Positions 46,480-55,938 of a DNA stretch of 64,000 bases are shown piece after piece (position 1 is the stretch's first letter; each line of letters begins with the position of its first letter). The notes below the pieces were generated by a model. It saw only the letters and a program-made list of their open reading frames with translations, was not told the DNA's origin and made no database searches. The position numbers and the translations under genes are program-made. The DNA is from Taudactylus pleione (taxonomy: Eukaryota; Chordata; Amphibia; Anura; Myobatrachidae), in contig JAUIMM010000637.1 in the NCBI GenBank assembly GCA_031769625.1, positions 4,294,001 to 4,358,000 on the forward strand, in the 5' to 3' direction.

Positions 46480-47215
46480 AGACTAAATTCTCCCAAAACC
46501 CACAGCTAATCACTCCTACAGGATAACCGTTGACTCTATGAAGTTGCCTATCATTTAGGGATACGACTGAAAGTGCCTGTACGCAAAACCACCAAGTGGA
46601 GTCCCATTTGTGTCACCTCGGGGTTTAAAAATCTTCAGGCTTATCTCCAGCCTTCGTCATTCTTATCTATGTATAAAGTAGTACAGCATAGTCAGTAATA
46701 CAAAAAGAAGCCACAGATAGTAAATAATACACATATGCAGGAAAAGTCACTGTTGTAATTATTATTATAATCATTATTGTCCCATCCTTGATGGTGTAAT
46801 GATACAATTTGTGGCACAGCATTGCATGGATGGGGCGGTGGAAGGGGCCAAGATGACATGTGTGACTGCCTTTCCCACTTCATTAAAGTAGTGGGAGGCA
46901 TCCAGGAGGCTCTCTTCACACCTGGGATTTTGGAAGAGCTCCTTCATTATTGTGTGCCTCCTAGAAATTAGACAAGTACAGTATGTGTTAAACGCTATGT
47001 GGTGTACATCTGTTCTTTATGCATAACATACACATTTTCAGATGTTTATGAGCACACATATATTCATATAAATATTTAGGCTTATTTTTGACTTCTTCCG
47101 CGTGAAGAGGCAGAACAGGGGGGACAAGTGTAGGCTGAGTACATGATTGGCTCACGGTTGTGTGGTATAAGAGATAGACAGTAATTAGATAGACAAGGTC
47201 TAGATAGACACCAGA
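46480..47215. other. No recognisable feature
   Basis: Mixed-composition sequence with no gene or element ends that I can identify. Confidence 0.5.
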
Positions 47216-47219
47216 TGTT

Positions 47220-47415
47220 AAGGCCCCCATACATCAGCAATTGATTGCAGCAATCGTGCAATTTGCAATCGATTGTGTATAAAAATCTTTCCCTTTTTCA
47301 ATCGATTGTGGCAATTCTGCAATCTGCAATCGATTGAAAAAGGGAAAGATTTTTATACACAATCGATTGCAAATTGCACGATTGCTGCAATCAATTGCTG
47401 ATGTATGGGGGCCTT
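47220..47415. mobile_element. Perfect foldback element, 2 x 89 bp arms
   Basis: The arms 47220-47308 and 47327-47415 are exact reverse complements, separated by an 18-nt centre. Ends read AAGGCCCCCATACATCAGC and its complement. TTA stands at the left and TTA-like TAG at the right, so a TTAA-type target is possible but unproven. Confidence 0.95.
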
Positions 47416-47489
47416 TAGACAGTCAATAGTTAGACAGGAACAGAAAGGTCAACAGGGACAAAAGTCAGACACACTAAAGTTAGACATGT

Positions 47490-47700
47490 AAATACAGTAG
47501 GTCGACATATACAAAAGGTCGACATGGTATAAAGTTCGACATGAAACGGTCGACAATTTTTTTTATTTTTTTTTTAGCCCTAATCTTGTGCCTAACCCTA
47601 ACCCTCCCTCCTGGTACCTAACCCTAACCGTCTGGGTAAGTGCCTAACCCTCCAGGAAGTGCCTTACCCTAACCCTACACCTACACCTAACCCTGTACCT
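47490..47700. repeat. GTCGACA repeats plus telomere-like CCTAACCCTAA patch
   Basis: Four AGGTCGACAT-like motifs, a T tract, then CCTAACCCTAACCCTCC blocks. Confidence 0.7.
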
Positions 47701-47897
47701 GTCGATCTTTTTACATGTCTAAAGGTGCACATCCACTTGACGATTTCTATGAGCGATTGAATGATAACGATATCGTTATCGCGATATCGTTATCGCTCAT
47801 GAATCGTGCATGAATCGGGTAATTAATGTCGGGTGACAGACCCGGGCCCCCCGCCGGGCCCCTCCAGCAAGCCCGGGCCCGGGTAGTTAGTACCCGC

Positions 47898-48008
47898 GCC
47901 CCTGGTCCCGGCCAACAATGTTTGGCAGTGCTTGGGGTGGCAGTTGGTGTGGCTCCCTTGTTTGAATTTTGGACTGTGCTGTAACCCCAGCTCTGGAGCC
48001 GCCACTGG
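47898..48008. mobile_element. Partial copy of the 55755-55930 MITE
   Basis: GGCAGTTGGTGTGGCTCCC through CTCTGGAGCCGCCACTG matches the right half of that element. Confidence 0.65.
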
Positions 48009-48135
48009 TTAGCACGATATTATGACATCATCATTCAATATAGTTGTATCATTACCATCCCTTAAAGTCTTGTTTGGCTTGACATGTGTGATGTATGGGC
48101 CTGACTCAGCAAGGATCGCGGATACTAATACATAC

Positions 48136-48270
48136 TAGGGGTGAGCGGGTTCGGATTTCTGAAATCCGAACCCCCCCGAGCCCCCCCGATCCGAGTCTGA
48201 TCCGAGTCAGGCTCGACTTTTCCCGCCTGACTCGGATCTGAAATCGAGGCAAAACGTCATCATCCCGCCT
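48136..48270 (+). promoter_or_regulatory. Left end with palindromic subterminal motifs
   Basis: GGTTCGGATTTC/GAAATCCGAACC forms a hairpin at about 48147-48170. GATCCGAG occurs twice, followed by CTCGGATC in inverse orientation. GATCCGAG/CTCGGATC are also present in the left end of 39926-41510. They are candidate transposase-binding sites. Confidence 0.6.
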
Positions 48271-48295
48271 TCCGAGTCTCGCGGGTTTTGGATCC

Positions 48296-48303
48296 TATAT
48301 AAG
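48296..48303 (+). promoter_or_regulatory. Candidate TATA box of the hAT transposase
   Basis: TATATAAG within CCTATATAAGG, about 2.8 kb upstream of the ATG and just before a GC-rich stretch. The distance implies a transcript that includes the array or removes it by splicing. Confidence 0.6.
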
Positions 48304-48397
48304 GTACCCGCGTCGGCGCCATTTTCTCACTCGGCTGTGGACAGTGAAGAGGGAGGGTGAGAGTTAGGGCTGTGTAGTGTAGTGTAGTGTAGTGCTG

Positions 48398-48530
48398 CTG
48401 TTGTCCACTACTTCAAAGTCCATAGGGGCTGGCTGGGTTGTGCTGTGCTGCTGTTGTTAATAGGGGCTGTGTCCACTACTTCAAAGTCCATAGGGGCTGG
48501 CTGGACTGTGTTGTGCAGTCAGTTCTCCAT
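48398..48530 (+). repeat. Short tandem repeat in hAT 5' region
   Basis: Three imperfect copies of a block containing GTCCACTACTTCAAAGTCCA and TAGGGGCTGGCTGG, preceded by a TGTAG run. Confidence 0.8.
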
Positions 48531-48629
48531 AGGGGCTGTGTCCACTCCAAAGTCCTGTGCAGTGTCCCAGTCCTAAAGGAGTGCTGTAGTGTTGTCCAGG
48601 GGGTGCTCTGTCCATCAGGGGTGCTCCCC

Positions 48630-51061
48630 CCAAGTGCTAAAAAAATAATATATTTTCTGTGTTTGTGAATTGTGTGCGCAGTAGCCGCACGTGCATCAAC
48701 AAAGTAGTGCCAAGCGTGCGCCTGTGTCATAAGTAAAGGGCCGGCTGGCTTGACCATTAAAGGGTGCTGTAACCCCCGAAAGTACACTCCAGTCCAAACC
48801 AAAAAAAAATTATTTTCTGTGTTTGTGAATTGTGTGCGCAGTAGCCGCACGTGCATCAACAAAGTAGTGCCAAGCGTGCGCCTGTGTCATAAGTAAAGGG
48901 CCGGCTGGCTTGACCGTTAAGGGTGCTGTAACCCCCGAAAGTACACTCCAGTCCAAACCCAAAAAAAAATTATTTTCTGTGTTTGTGAATTGTGTGCGCA
49001 GTAGCCGCACGTGCATCAACAAAGTAGTGCCAAGCGTGCGCCTGTGTCATAAGTAAAGGGCCGGCTGGCTTGACCGTTAAGGGTGCTGTAACCCCCGAAA
49101 GTACACTCCAGTCCAAACCAAAAAAAAAATTATTTTCTGTGTTTGTGAATTGTGTGCGCAGTAGCCGCACGTGCATCAACAAAGTAGTGCCAAGCGTGCG
49201 CCTGTGTCATAAGTAAAGGGCCGGCTGGCTTGACCGTTAAGGGTGCTGTAACCCCCGAAAGTACACTCCAGTCCAAACCAAAAAAAAAATTATTTTCTGT
49301 GTTTGTGAATTGTGTGCGCAGTAGCCGCACGTGCATCAACAAAGTAGTGCCAAGCGTGCGCCTGTGTCATAAGTAAAGGGCCGGCTGGCTTGACCGTTAA
49401 AGGGTGCTGTAACCCCCAAAGTACACTCCAGTCCAAACCAAAAAAAAATTATTTTCTGTGTTTGTGAATTGTGTGCGCAGTAGCCGCACGTGCATCAACA
49501 AAGTAGTGCCAAGCGTGCACCTGTGTCATAAGTAAAGGGCCGGCTGGCTTGACCGTTAAGGGTGCTGTAACCCCCGAAAGTACACTCCAGTCCAAACCAA
49601 AAAAAAAATTATTTTCTGTGTTTGTGAATTGTGTGCGCAGTAGCCGCACGTGCATCAACAAAGTAGTGCCAAGCGTGCGCCTGTGTCATAACTAAAGGGC
49701 CGGCTGGCTTGACCGTTAAGGGTGCTGTAACCCCCGAAAGTACACTCCAGTCCAAACCAAAAAAAAAATTATTTTCTGTGTTTGTGAATTGTGTGCGCAG
49801 TAGCCGCACGTGCATCAACAAAGTAGTGTCAAGCGTGCGCCTGTGTCATAAGTAAAGGGCCGGCTGGCTTGACCGTTAAAGGGTGCTGTAACCCCCAAAG
49901 TACACTCCAGTCCAAACCAAAAAAAAATTATTTTCTGTGTTTGTGAATTGTGTGCGCAGTAGCCGCACGTGCATCAACAAAGTAGTGCCAAGCGTGCGCC
50001 TGTGTCATAAGTAAAGGGCCGGCTGGCTTGACCGTTAAAGGGTGCTGTAACCCCCAAAGTACACTCCAGTCCAAACAAAACAAAAAATTATTTTTTGTGT
50101 TTGTGAATTGTGTGCGCAGTAGCCGCACGTGCATCAACAAAGTAGTGCCAAGCGTGCGCCTGTGTCATAAGTAAAGGGCCGGCTGGCTTGACCATTAAAG
50201 GGTGCTGTAACCCCCGAAAGTACACTCCAGTCCAAACCAAAAAAAAAATATTTTCTGTGTTTGTGAATTGTGTGCGCAGTAGCCGCACGTGCATCAACAA
50301 AGTAGTGCCAAGCGTGCGCCTGTGTCATAAGTAAAGGGCCAGCTGGCTTGACCGTTAAGGGTGCTGTAACCCCCGAGAGTACACTCCAGTCCAAACCAAA
50401 AAAAAAATTATTTTCTGTGTTTGTGAATTGTGTGCGCAGTAGCCGCACGTGCATCAACAAAGTAGTGCCAAGCGTGCGCCTGTGTCATAAGTAAAGGGCC
50501 GGCTGGCTTGACCGTTAAAGGGTGCTGTAACCCCCGAAAGTACACTCCAGTCCAAACCAAAAAAAAATTATTTTCTGTGTTTGTGAATTGTGTGCGCAGT
50601 AGCCGCACGTGCATCAACAAAGTAGTGCCAAGCGTGCGCCTGTGTCATAAGTAAAGGGCCGGCTGGCTTGACCGTTAAGGGTGCTGTAACCCCCGAGAGT
50701 ACACTCCAGTCCAAACCAAAAAAAAAATTATTTTCTGTTTGTGAATTGTGTGCGCAGTAGCCGCACGTGCATCAACAAAGTAGTGCCAAGCGTGCGCCTG
50801 TGTCATAAGTAAAGGGCCGGCTGGCTTGACCGTTAAGGGTGCTGTAACCCCCGAAAGTACACTCCAGTCCAAACCAAAAAAAAAATTATTTTCTGTGTTT
50901 GTGAATTGTGTGCGCAGTAGCCGCACGTGCATCAACAAAGTAGTGCCAAGAGTGCGCCTGTGTCATAAGTAAAGGGCCGGCTGGCTTGACCGTTAAAGGG
51001 TGCTGTAACCCACAAAGTACACTCCAGTCCAAACCAAAAAAAAAATTATTTTCTGTGGTTA
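48630..51061 (+). repeat. Tandem array, 15 units of about 160 bp
   Basis: Core starts (CTGTGTTTGTGAATTGTG) fall near 48656 and then every 159-160 bp to 50892, followed by a partial unit ending just before the ORF. Units are nearly identical. They differ mainly at GTTAAGGG versus GTTAAAGGG and CCCGAAAG versus CCCAAAG, in the order (A = AAGGG with CGAAAG) mixed, A, A, A, B, A, A, B, B, mixed, A', C, A', A, B. One unit lacks two bases near 50738. No sign of coding function. Confidence 0.97.
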
Positions 51062-51094
51062 GCCGCACGTATATATCAAATCGATATAACATAA

Positions 51095-54000
51095 ATGGAG
51101 GACCAAACTTTCTCCGATAAAAATAAAATAGAGAAAGATCAAGAACCACTTCCTCCTAGTGCTGAAGCTGCTGCCACTAGTCATGACATAGACGATAACA
51201 TGCCATCAACGTCGTCTGCCAAGGCCGATGCCCAATGTCATAGTAGAGGGCACATACAATCCCAAATGGCAAAGTTCAGGAAAATGACCTTGAAAAAGAC
51301 ATTTAAATCAGCTGAAGAGAAACGTAAACTTGCCAATATGCCATTTACGACACGGAGTGGCAAGGAACGGCTAAGGTTGATCCCTAGTATGTTCATGACT
51401 AGTGGTTCAGCTTCACATGACGATGGAAGCCCTCCTCCCACTAAAAAAATCAAAAGAGTTAAGCTGGCAAAAGCACAGCGAAGAACTGTGCTTTCTAAGA
51501 AGATATCACAAATCCCCAAGGAGAGTCCAAGTGTGGTGGTGGTTGCGATGCCTGACCTTCCCAGCACTGGACGGGAAGAGGTGGCTCTTTCCACCATTTG
51601 CACGCCCCCTGCAAGTGCTGAAAGGAGCACCCACAGTCCACTTGCTGATATGCAAATTGAAGATGTCACTGTTGAAGTACAACAGGATGAGGATACTGGT
51701 GTAGCTGGCGCTGAGGAGGAAGTTGGCGAGGAGGATTCTGATGGTGATGTGGTTTGTTTAAATCAGGCTCCGGGGGAGACAGTTGTTGTCCGTGGGATGA
51801 AAAAGCCCATCACGGTCATGCCTGGGCAGAAGACCAAACATTCCACCTCTTTGGTCTGGCAATATTTCTATCCAAATCCGGACAACAACTGTCTTGCCAT
51901 ATGTACCATATGTAAAGGTGAAATAAGTAGGGGTAGGGACGTCAACCACCTAGGAACATCCTCCCTTATACGGCACCTGCAGCGCGTTCATAAAAAGTTA
52001 CTGTCAAGTTCAGAAACTTTGGCTAAGACCGTAAGCAGTCCAGGGACACCTAAATCCCGTTGTCCTGTTGTATCCAAGCGCCTGCAAACCACACCGTCAA
52101 CTCCCTCCTCGTCAATTTCCTCCTTAGTCAGGATCGGAAGTAGTCCTGCAGGCCATGTCACTGGCATGACTGACTCTCCTATCCGGGATTCCTCTGGAGG
52201 ATCCTGCATTGCTACGCCTACTGCTGCCGCTGCTGCTGTTGCTGCTGCTGGGAGTCGTTCATCATCCCAGAGAGGAAGTAGGAACACCACTACTTTTACT
52301 AAACAATTGACCCTCCAACAGTCCTTAGCGAGGAGGATGAAGTACGACAGCAGTCATCCTGAAGCAAAACGTATAACTGAGGCCTTGACTGCTATGTTGG
52401 TGTTAGACGTGCGTCCGGTATCCGCCATTAGTGCAGTGGGATTTAGACAATTGATGGAGGTAGTGTGTCCCCGGTTCCAAATCCCGTCTAGATTCCACTT
52501 CACTAGGCAGGCGATACCGAGACTGTACAGAAACGTCAGAAAAAGTGTCCTCAGTGTCCTGAAAAATGCCGTTGTACACAATGTCCACTTAACCACGGAC
52601 ATGTGGACAAGTGGAACAGGGCAGACTAAGGACTATATGACTGTGACAGCCCACTGGGTAGATGTATCACCTTACGCAGCAACAGCAGCAGCGTCACCAG
52701 TAGCAGCATCTCAGAAACGCCAGCTCGTTACAAGGCAGGCTACGCTGTGTATCACCGGTTTCAGTAAGAGGCACACCGCCGACAACCTCTTAGAGAAACT
52801 GAGGGAAATCATCGCCCAGTGGCTTACCCCACTTAGACTCTCCTGGGGATTTGTGATATCTGACAACGCCACCAATATTGTGCGGGCATTACATCTGGGC
52901 AAATTCCAGCACGTCCCATGTTTTGCTCACACAATAAACTTGGTGGTGCAGAATTTTCTGAAAAGCGACAGGGGCGTGCAGGAGACGCTTTGGGTGGTCC
53001 GAAAAATTTCTGGCCACTTTCGCCATTCAGCGACTGCGTGCCGAAGACTGGAGCGCCAGCAAACACTCTTGAACCTGCCCCGCCATCACCTGAAGCAAGA
53101 GGTTGTGACGCGGTGGAACTCAACCCTCTATATGCTTCAGAGGATGGAGGAGCAGCAAAAGGCCATACAAGCCTATACATCCACCTATGACATAGGCAAA
53201 GGAGGGGGTATGCACCTGACTCAAGCGCAGTGGAGAATGATTTCCGTGTTGTGCAAGGTTCTCCAGCCCTTCGAACTTGCCACACGTGAAGTCAGTTCAG
53301 ACACAGCCAGCTTGAGTCAGGTCATTCCCCTCATCAGGCTTTTGCAGAAGCAGCTGGAGAAAGTGAAGGAGGAGCTAAGACGGAGCGATTCCGCTCGGCA
53401 TGTGGGACTTGTGGATGAAGCCCTTCATTCGCTTTGCCAGGATTCCAGGGTGGTCAATCTGTTGAAATCAGACCACTACATTTTGGCCACCGTGCTTGAT
53501 CCTAGGTTTAAAGCCTATGTGGTGTCTCTCTTTCCGGCCAACACAAGCCTGCAGAGGTGCAAAGACCTGCTGGTGAACACACTGTCAGCTGAAGCGGAAC
53601 GTGACACGTCAACGGCTCCTTCTTCATTTTCTCCCGCAACTGGGGCTGCCAGGAAAAAACTTAGGTATCCTAAGCAACCCGCTGGCGGTGATGCAGGGCA
53701 GGCAGGACCAAGTTTGGACATCTGGTCCGGACTGAAGGACCTGGCAACAATTTCTGACATGTCTACTGTCACTGCATATGATACGGTCACCATTGACAGA
53801 ATGGTGGAGGATTACATCGGTGACAGCATCCAAGTAGGCATGTCAGACAGTCCATACCTGTACTGGCAGGAAAAAGAGGCAATTTGGAGGCCCCTGTACA
53901 AGCTGGCTCTATTTTACCTGAGTTGCCCCCCCTCCAGTGTGTACTCCGAAAGAGTGTTTAGTGCAGCCGGGAACCTTGTCAGCGAAAGGCGTAGGAGGTT

Positions 54001-54208
54001 GCTTCCACAGAATGTGGAGAAGATGATGTTCATCAAAATGAATTATCAGCTCTTCCAGGGAGACCAGCCTCCAGAAGGTACAGAGGGACCTGTGGTGGTG
54101 GATTCAAGTGGGGACGAGTTAATACTTTGTGAGGATGAGGATGTACACACTGAAGAGGGTGAGGAATCGGTGGATGAGGAGGATGAGGATGACATCTTGC
54201 CTCCATAG
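51095..54208 (+). CDS. hAT transposase, BED-finger type, 1037 aa, uninterrupted
   Basis: The protein would bind the transposon ends and catalyse excision and reinsertion in the nucleus. The N-terminal 240 residues are Ser/Pro-rich with a basic KKIKRVKLAKAQRR nuclear-localisation-like stretch and an acidic block. Residues 246-305 form a BED zinc finger (Cys270, Cys273, His294, His299). The RNase-H-like catalytic core carries the hAT DDE set: Asp502 in LTTDMWTSG, Asp590 in ISDNATNIV, Glu952 in YSERVFSAAG. The CFAHTINLVV (C-x-x-H) and RWNST motifs lie between the second and third. Residues about 880-1000 are the hAT dimerisation domain, and the tail is acidic. The ATG at 51095 is the first after the array and matches the decayed sibling's start position. 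Length fits large BED-hAT transposases. The coding region has no intron signature and no stop. It is a transposon gene, not a domesticated ZBED gene, given its flanking ends and target duplication. Confidence 0.95.
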   Translation: MEDQTFSDKNKIEKDQEPLPPSAEAAATSHDIDDNMPSTSSAKADAQCHSRGHIQSQMAKFRKMTLKKTFKSAEEKRKLANMPFTTRSGKERLRLIPSMFMTSGSASHDDGSPPPTKKIKRVKLAKAQRRTVLSKKISQIPKESPSVVVVAMPDLPSTGREEVALSTICTPPASAERSTHSPLADMQIEDVTVEVQQDEDTGVAGAEEEVGEEDSDGDVVCLNQAPGETVVVRGMKKPITVMPGQKTKHSTSLVWQYFYPNPDNNCLAICTICKGEISRGRDVNHLGTSSLIRHLQRVHKKLLSSSETLAKTVSSPGTPKSRCPVVSKRLQTTPSTPSSSISSLVRIGSSPAGHVTGMTDSPIRDSSGGSCIATPTAAAAAVAAAGSRSSSQRGSRNTTTFTKQLTLQQSLARRMKYDSSHPEAKRITEALTAMLVLDVRPVSAISAVGFRQLMEVVCPRFQIPSRFHFTRQAIPRLYRNVRKSVLSVLKNAVVHNVHLTTDMWTSGTGQTKDYMTVTAHWVDVSPYAATAAASPVAASQKRQLVTRQATLCITGFSKRHTADNLLEKLREIIAQWLTPLRLSWGFVISDNATNIVRALHLGKFQHVPCFAHTINLVVQNFLKSDRGVQETLWVVRKISGHFRHSATACRRLERQQTLLNLPRHHLKQEVVTRWNSTLYMLQRMEEQQKAIQAYTSTYDIGKGGGMHLTQAQWRMISVLCKVLQPFELATREVSSDTASLSQVIPLIRLLQKQLEKVKEELRRSDSARHVGLVDEALHSLCQDSRVVNLLKSDHYILATVLDPRFKAYVVSLFPANTSLQRCKDLLVNTLSAEAERDTSTAPSSFSPATGAARKKLRYPKQPAGGDAGQAGPSLDIWSGLKDLATISDMSTVTAYDTVTIDRMVEDYIGDSIQVGMSDSPYLYWQEKEAIWRPLYKLALFYLSCPPSSVYSERVFSAAGNLVSERRRRLLPQNVEKMMFIKMNYQLFQGDQPPEGTEGPVVVDSSGDELILCEDEDVHTEEGEESVDEEDEDDILPP

Positions 54209-54260
54209 AGCCAGTTTGTGCAGGGACACATTAATTGCCAGCTTGTTTTGTGGGGGCCCA

Positions 54261-54324
54261 AACGAACCAATCATTTCAGCCACAGTTGTGTGGCAGACCC
54301 TGGCGCTGAAATGATTGATTTGTT
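54261..54324. repeat. Conserved hairpin in hAT 3' UTR
   Basis: Arms 54261-54280 and 54305-54324 pair at 18 of 20 positions. The decayed copy keeps 19 of 20, and substitutions differ between copies. Confidence 0.75.
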
Positions 54325-54703
54325 AAAGTGTGCATGTCCTGTTTATACAACATAAGGGTGGGTGGGAGGGCCCAAGGACAATTCCATCTTGCACTTCTTT
54401 TTTTTCTTTGCATTATGTATAGTTTGGGGCCTAGTTTTTCTAACTGCCATCCTGTCTGCCACTGCAGTGTCACTCCTAGATGGGTCACGTGTTTGTGCCG
54501 CCCACTCGTGTCGCTTAGCATAGTCATCCAGCTACCTCAGTGCAACCTTTTGGACATGAAAACACTATTGTGAGGTGTGAGGTGTTCAGAATAGACTGGA
54601 AATGAGTGGAAATTAAGGTTATTGAGGTTAATAATAGCATAGGAGCAGAGAAACCAACAAATTCTGTGATTTTAGCTGTTTTTATGCTTTTTTAAAAAAA
54701 AAA

Positions 54704-54844
54704 TACAGATCCAAAACACAAAACCCAGAACCCAAAACACGGAAGGGTGGTTTTGGCAAAACCAATCCAGATCCAAAACACGAAGAAAGATCCAGATCCA
54801 AAACCAAAACACAAAACACGAAAAGTGGCCGGTGCACACCCCTA
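54704..54844 (-). promoter_or_regulatory. Right end with repeated GATCCAAAACAC motifs
   Basis: AGATCCAAAACAC or close variants occur three to four times, with CCAAAACACGGAAGGG and a short palindrome GGTTTTGGCAAAACC, ending in CACCCCTA. Identical in the two other family members here. Likely transposase-binding region. Confidence 0.65.
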
Positions 54845-55342
54845 ATACATACGCAGGCGGCCGATGTTTGCTTTCTGCGCATGAGTATGCATCGCAGTGC
54901 GTGTACGCAAGCGGCTCACTGTGAACAGGAAAGCGATTGCAGAGATCATGCAGATTCATTGCAAAGTAACTGACAGGAGGCACCGTTTATGTGTGGTTAC
55001 GGGGAGTGGTCGGCCGAACGCAGGCGTGCCAGTGCATTTGAACGCCGTTACAGGGCGTGCATAAATTAGCCACTGCGATGCCATACGTAGCCTGAGTGCT
55101 CACTGCATACAGGAAAGTTAGAAATTTATAAGTGAGCTCTGACCTGCCTTAATTGTGCGAGTGTTACCGATGTTTTGGCTGCATTGCAAGGTATTACGGA
55201 TGTGCGAGAGGGGAAGCGGGCGTCTGCATGTTGTCCGTGCGAGTGCTTCGCAAATGCAAACATTAGCATACTCTCGCAGCAGACTTGCGTACGCGATTGC
55301 AACCGCAATACCATTAGCGATCCTTGCTGAATGAGGCCCTAT

Positions 55343-55754
55343 ATGTGTAATGTATGTGGCGAGCGCCAGTAAGCACACCTGAATACGAAAAGAGCTGACA
55401 GTTTAATATAATTTGAAACCTATTTGGTTTGACGATTCAGTTTGTGACTTTTTTCTCTCATTTATTTGTGGCTGATATTATTGATGTGTATGTGTATTCA
55501 ATGGAAGCAAATGAGGTTACAGTGTACCCATTACCTAAACACCCTACTAGGCCACTGCTCAGGAAGCCAGTATTTAGGGGGCAACTACGACTCTTGCTAA
55601 GTTACATAGGGGAAGAGGCATCAAGCCTTCTATAGAGTGAAGAAGTTGCCCATAGCAACCAACCAACTTCTACCTATCATTTTATAGAATGTACTTGATA
55701 AATAATAGCTAGTATCCCTTCCTGTGTTGCATCACTTGTTAATAGCAGCCCATT
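55343..55754. other. Partial MITE of the 6229 family, otherwise unassigned
   Basis: 55616-55715 contains GAAGTTGCCCATAGCAACC and TAGAATGTACTTGATAAAT, the left half of that family. Confidence 0.5.
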
Positions 55755-55930
55755 TAGTGGCGGCTCCAGAGGTGGGGTTGCAGCGCAGTGCAATATTCAA
55801 ATAGGAGAACCACACCAACTGTCACCTTAAATGCTGCCAAACATCGCTGGCCGGGACTCACTGGCAGTTGGTGTGGCTCCCCTATTTTAATATTGGACTG
55901 TGCTGTAGCCCCACCTCTGGAGCCGCAATG
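55755..55930. mobile_element. hAT-type MITE, AGTGGCGGCTCCAGAG family
   Basis: TAGTGGCGGCTCCAGAGGTG and its complement ending CTCTGGAGCCGCAATG form inverted ends. Flanks AGCCCATT (55747-55754) and GTCCCATT (55931-55938) match at 6 of 8 positions. Internal CCACACCAACTG / CAGTTGGTGTGG arms also pair. Confidence 0.85.
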
Positions 55931-55938
55931 GTCCCATT

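Larger units (their letters stand above)
48136..54844 (+). mobile_element. Complete, apparently autonomous hAT transposon (6709 bp)
   Basis: Boundaries are set by an exact 8-bp duplication ATACATAC (48128-48135, 54845-54852) and inverted ends TAGGGGTG / CACCCCTA. In order the element has a left end with palindromic GATCCGAG motifs, a TATA box, a short tandem 5' region, fifteen 160-bp units, the transposase ORF, a 3' UTR with a hairpin, and a right end with repeated GATCCAAAACAC motifs. No stop or frameshift is seen in the ORF. Activity is inferred, not shown. Confidence 0.96.
48097..55339. mobile_element. MITE split by the intact hAT
   Basis: GGGCCTGACTCAGCAAGGATCGC (48097-48119) pairs with its complement at the far end (GCGATCCTTGCTGAATGAGGCCC-type, ending 55339). 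TAT flanks both sides (48094-48096, 55340-55342). The hAT at 48136-54844 sits 39 bp inside the left end. Without it the MITE is about 526 bp. Confidence 0.85.

Noticed and set aside
48630..51061. Regular repeat array as a CRISPR locus
   Set aside because: Units are contiguous 160-bp satellites without spacers, and the genome is eukaryotic.
48476..51149. Ladder of about 70-aa minus-strand ORFs repeated across the array
   Set aside because: They recur only because the 160-bp unit recurs, overlap out of frame, and are not conserved as proteins in the diverged array at 356-1915.
51095..54208. Host ZBED-type domesticated gene
   Set aside because: The ORF is enclosed by hAT ends with an exact 8-bp duplication and has a dead sibling with the same array, so it is a transposon gene.
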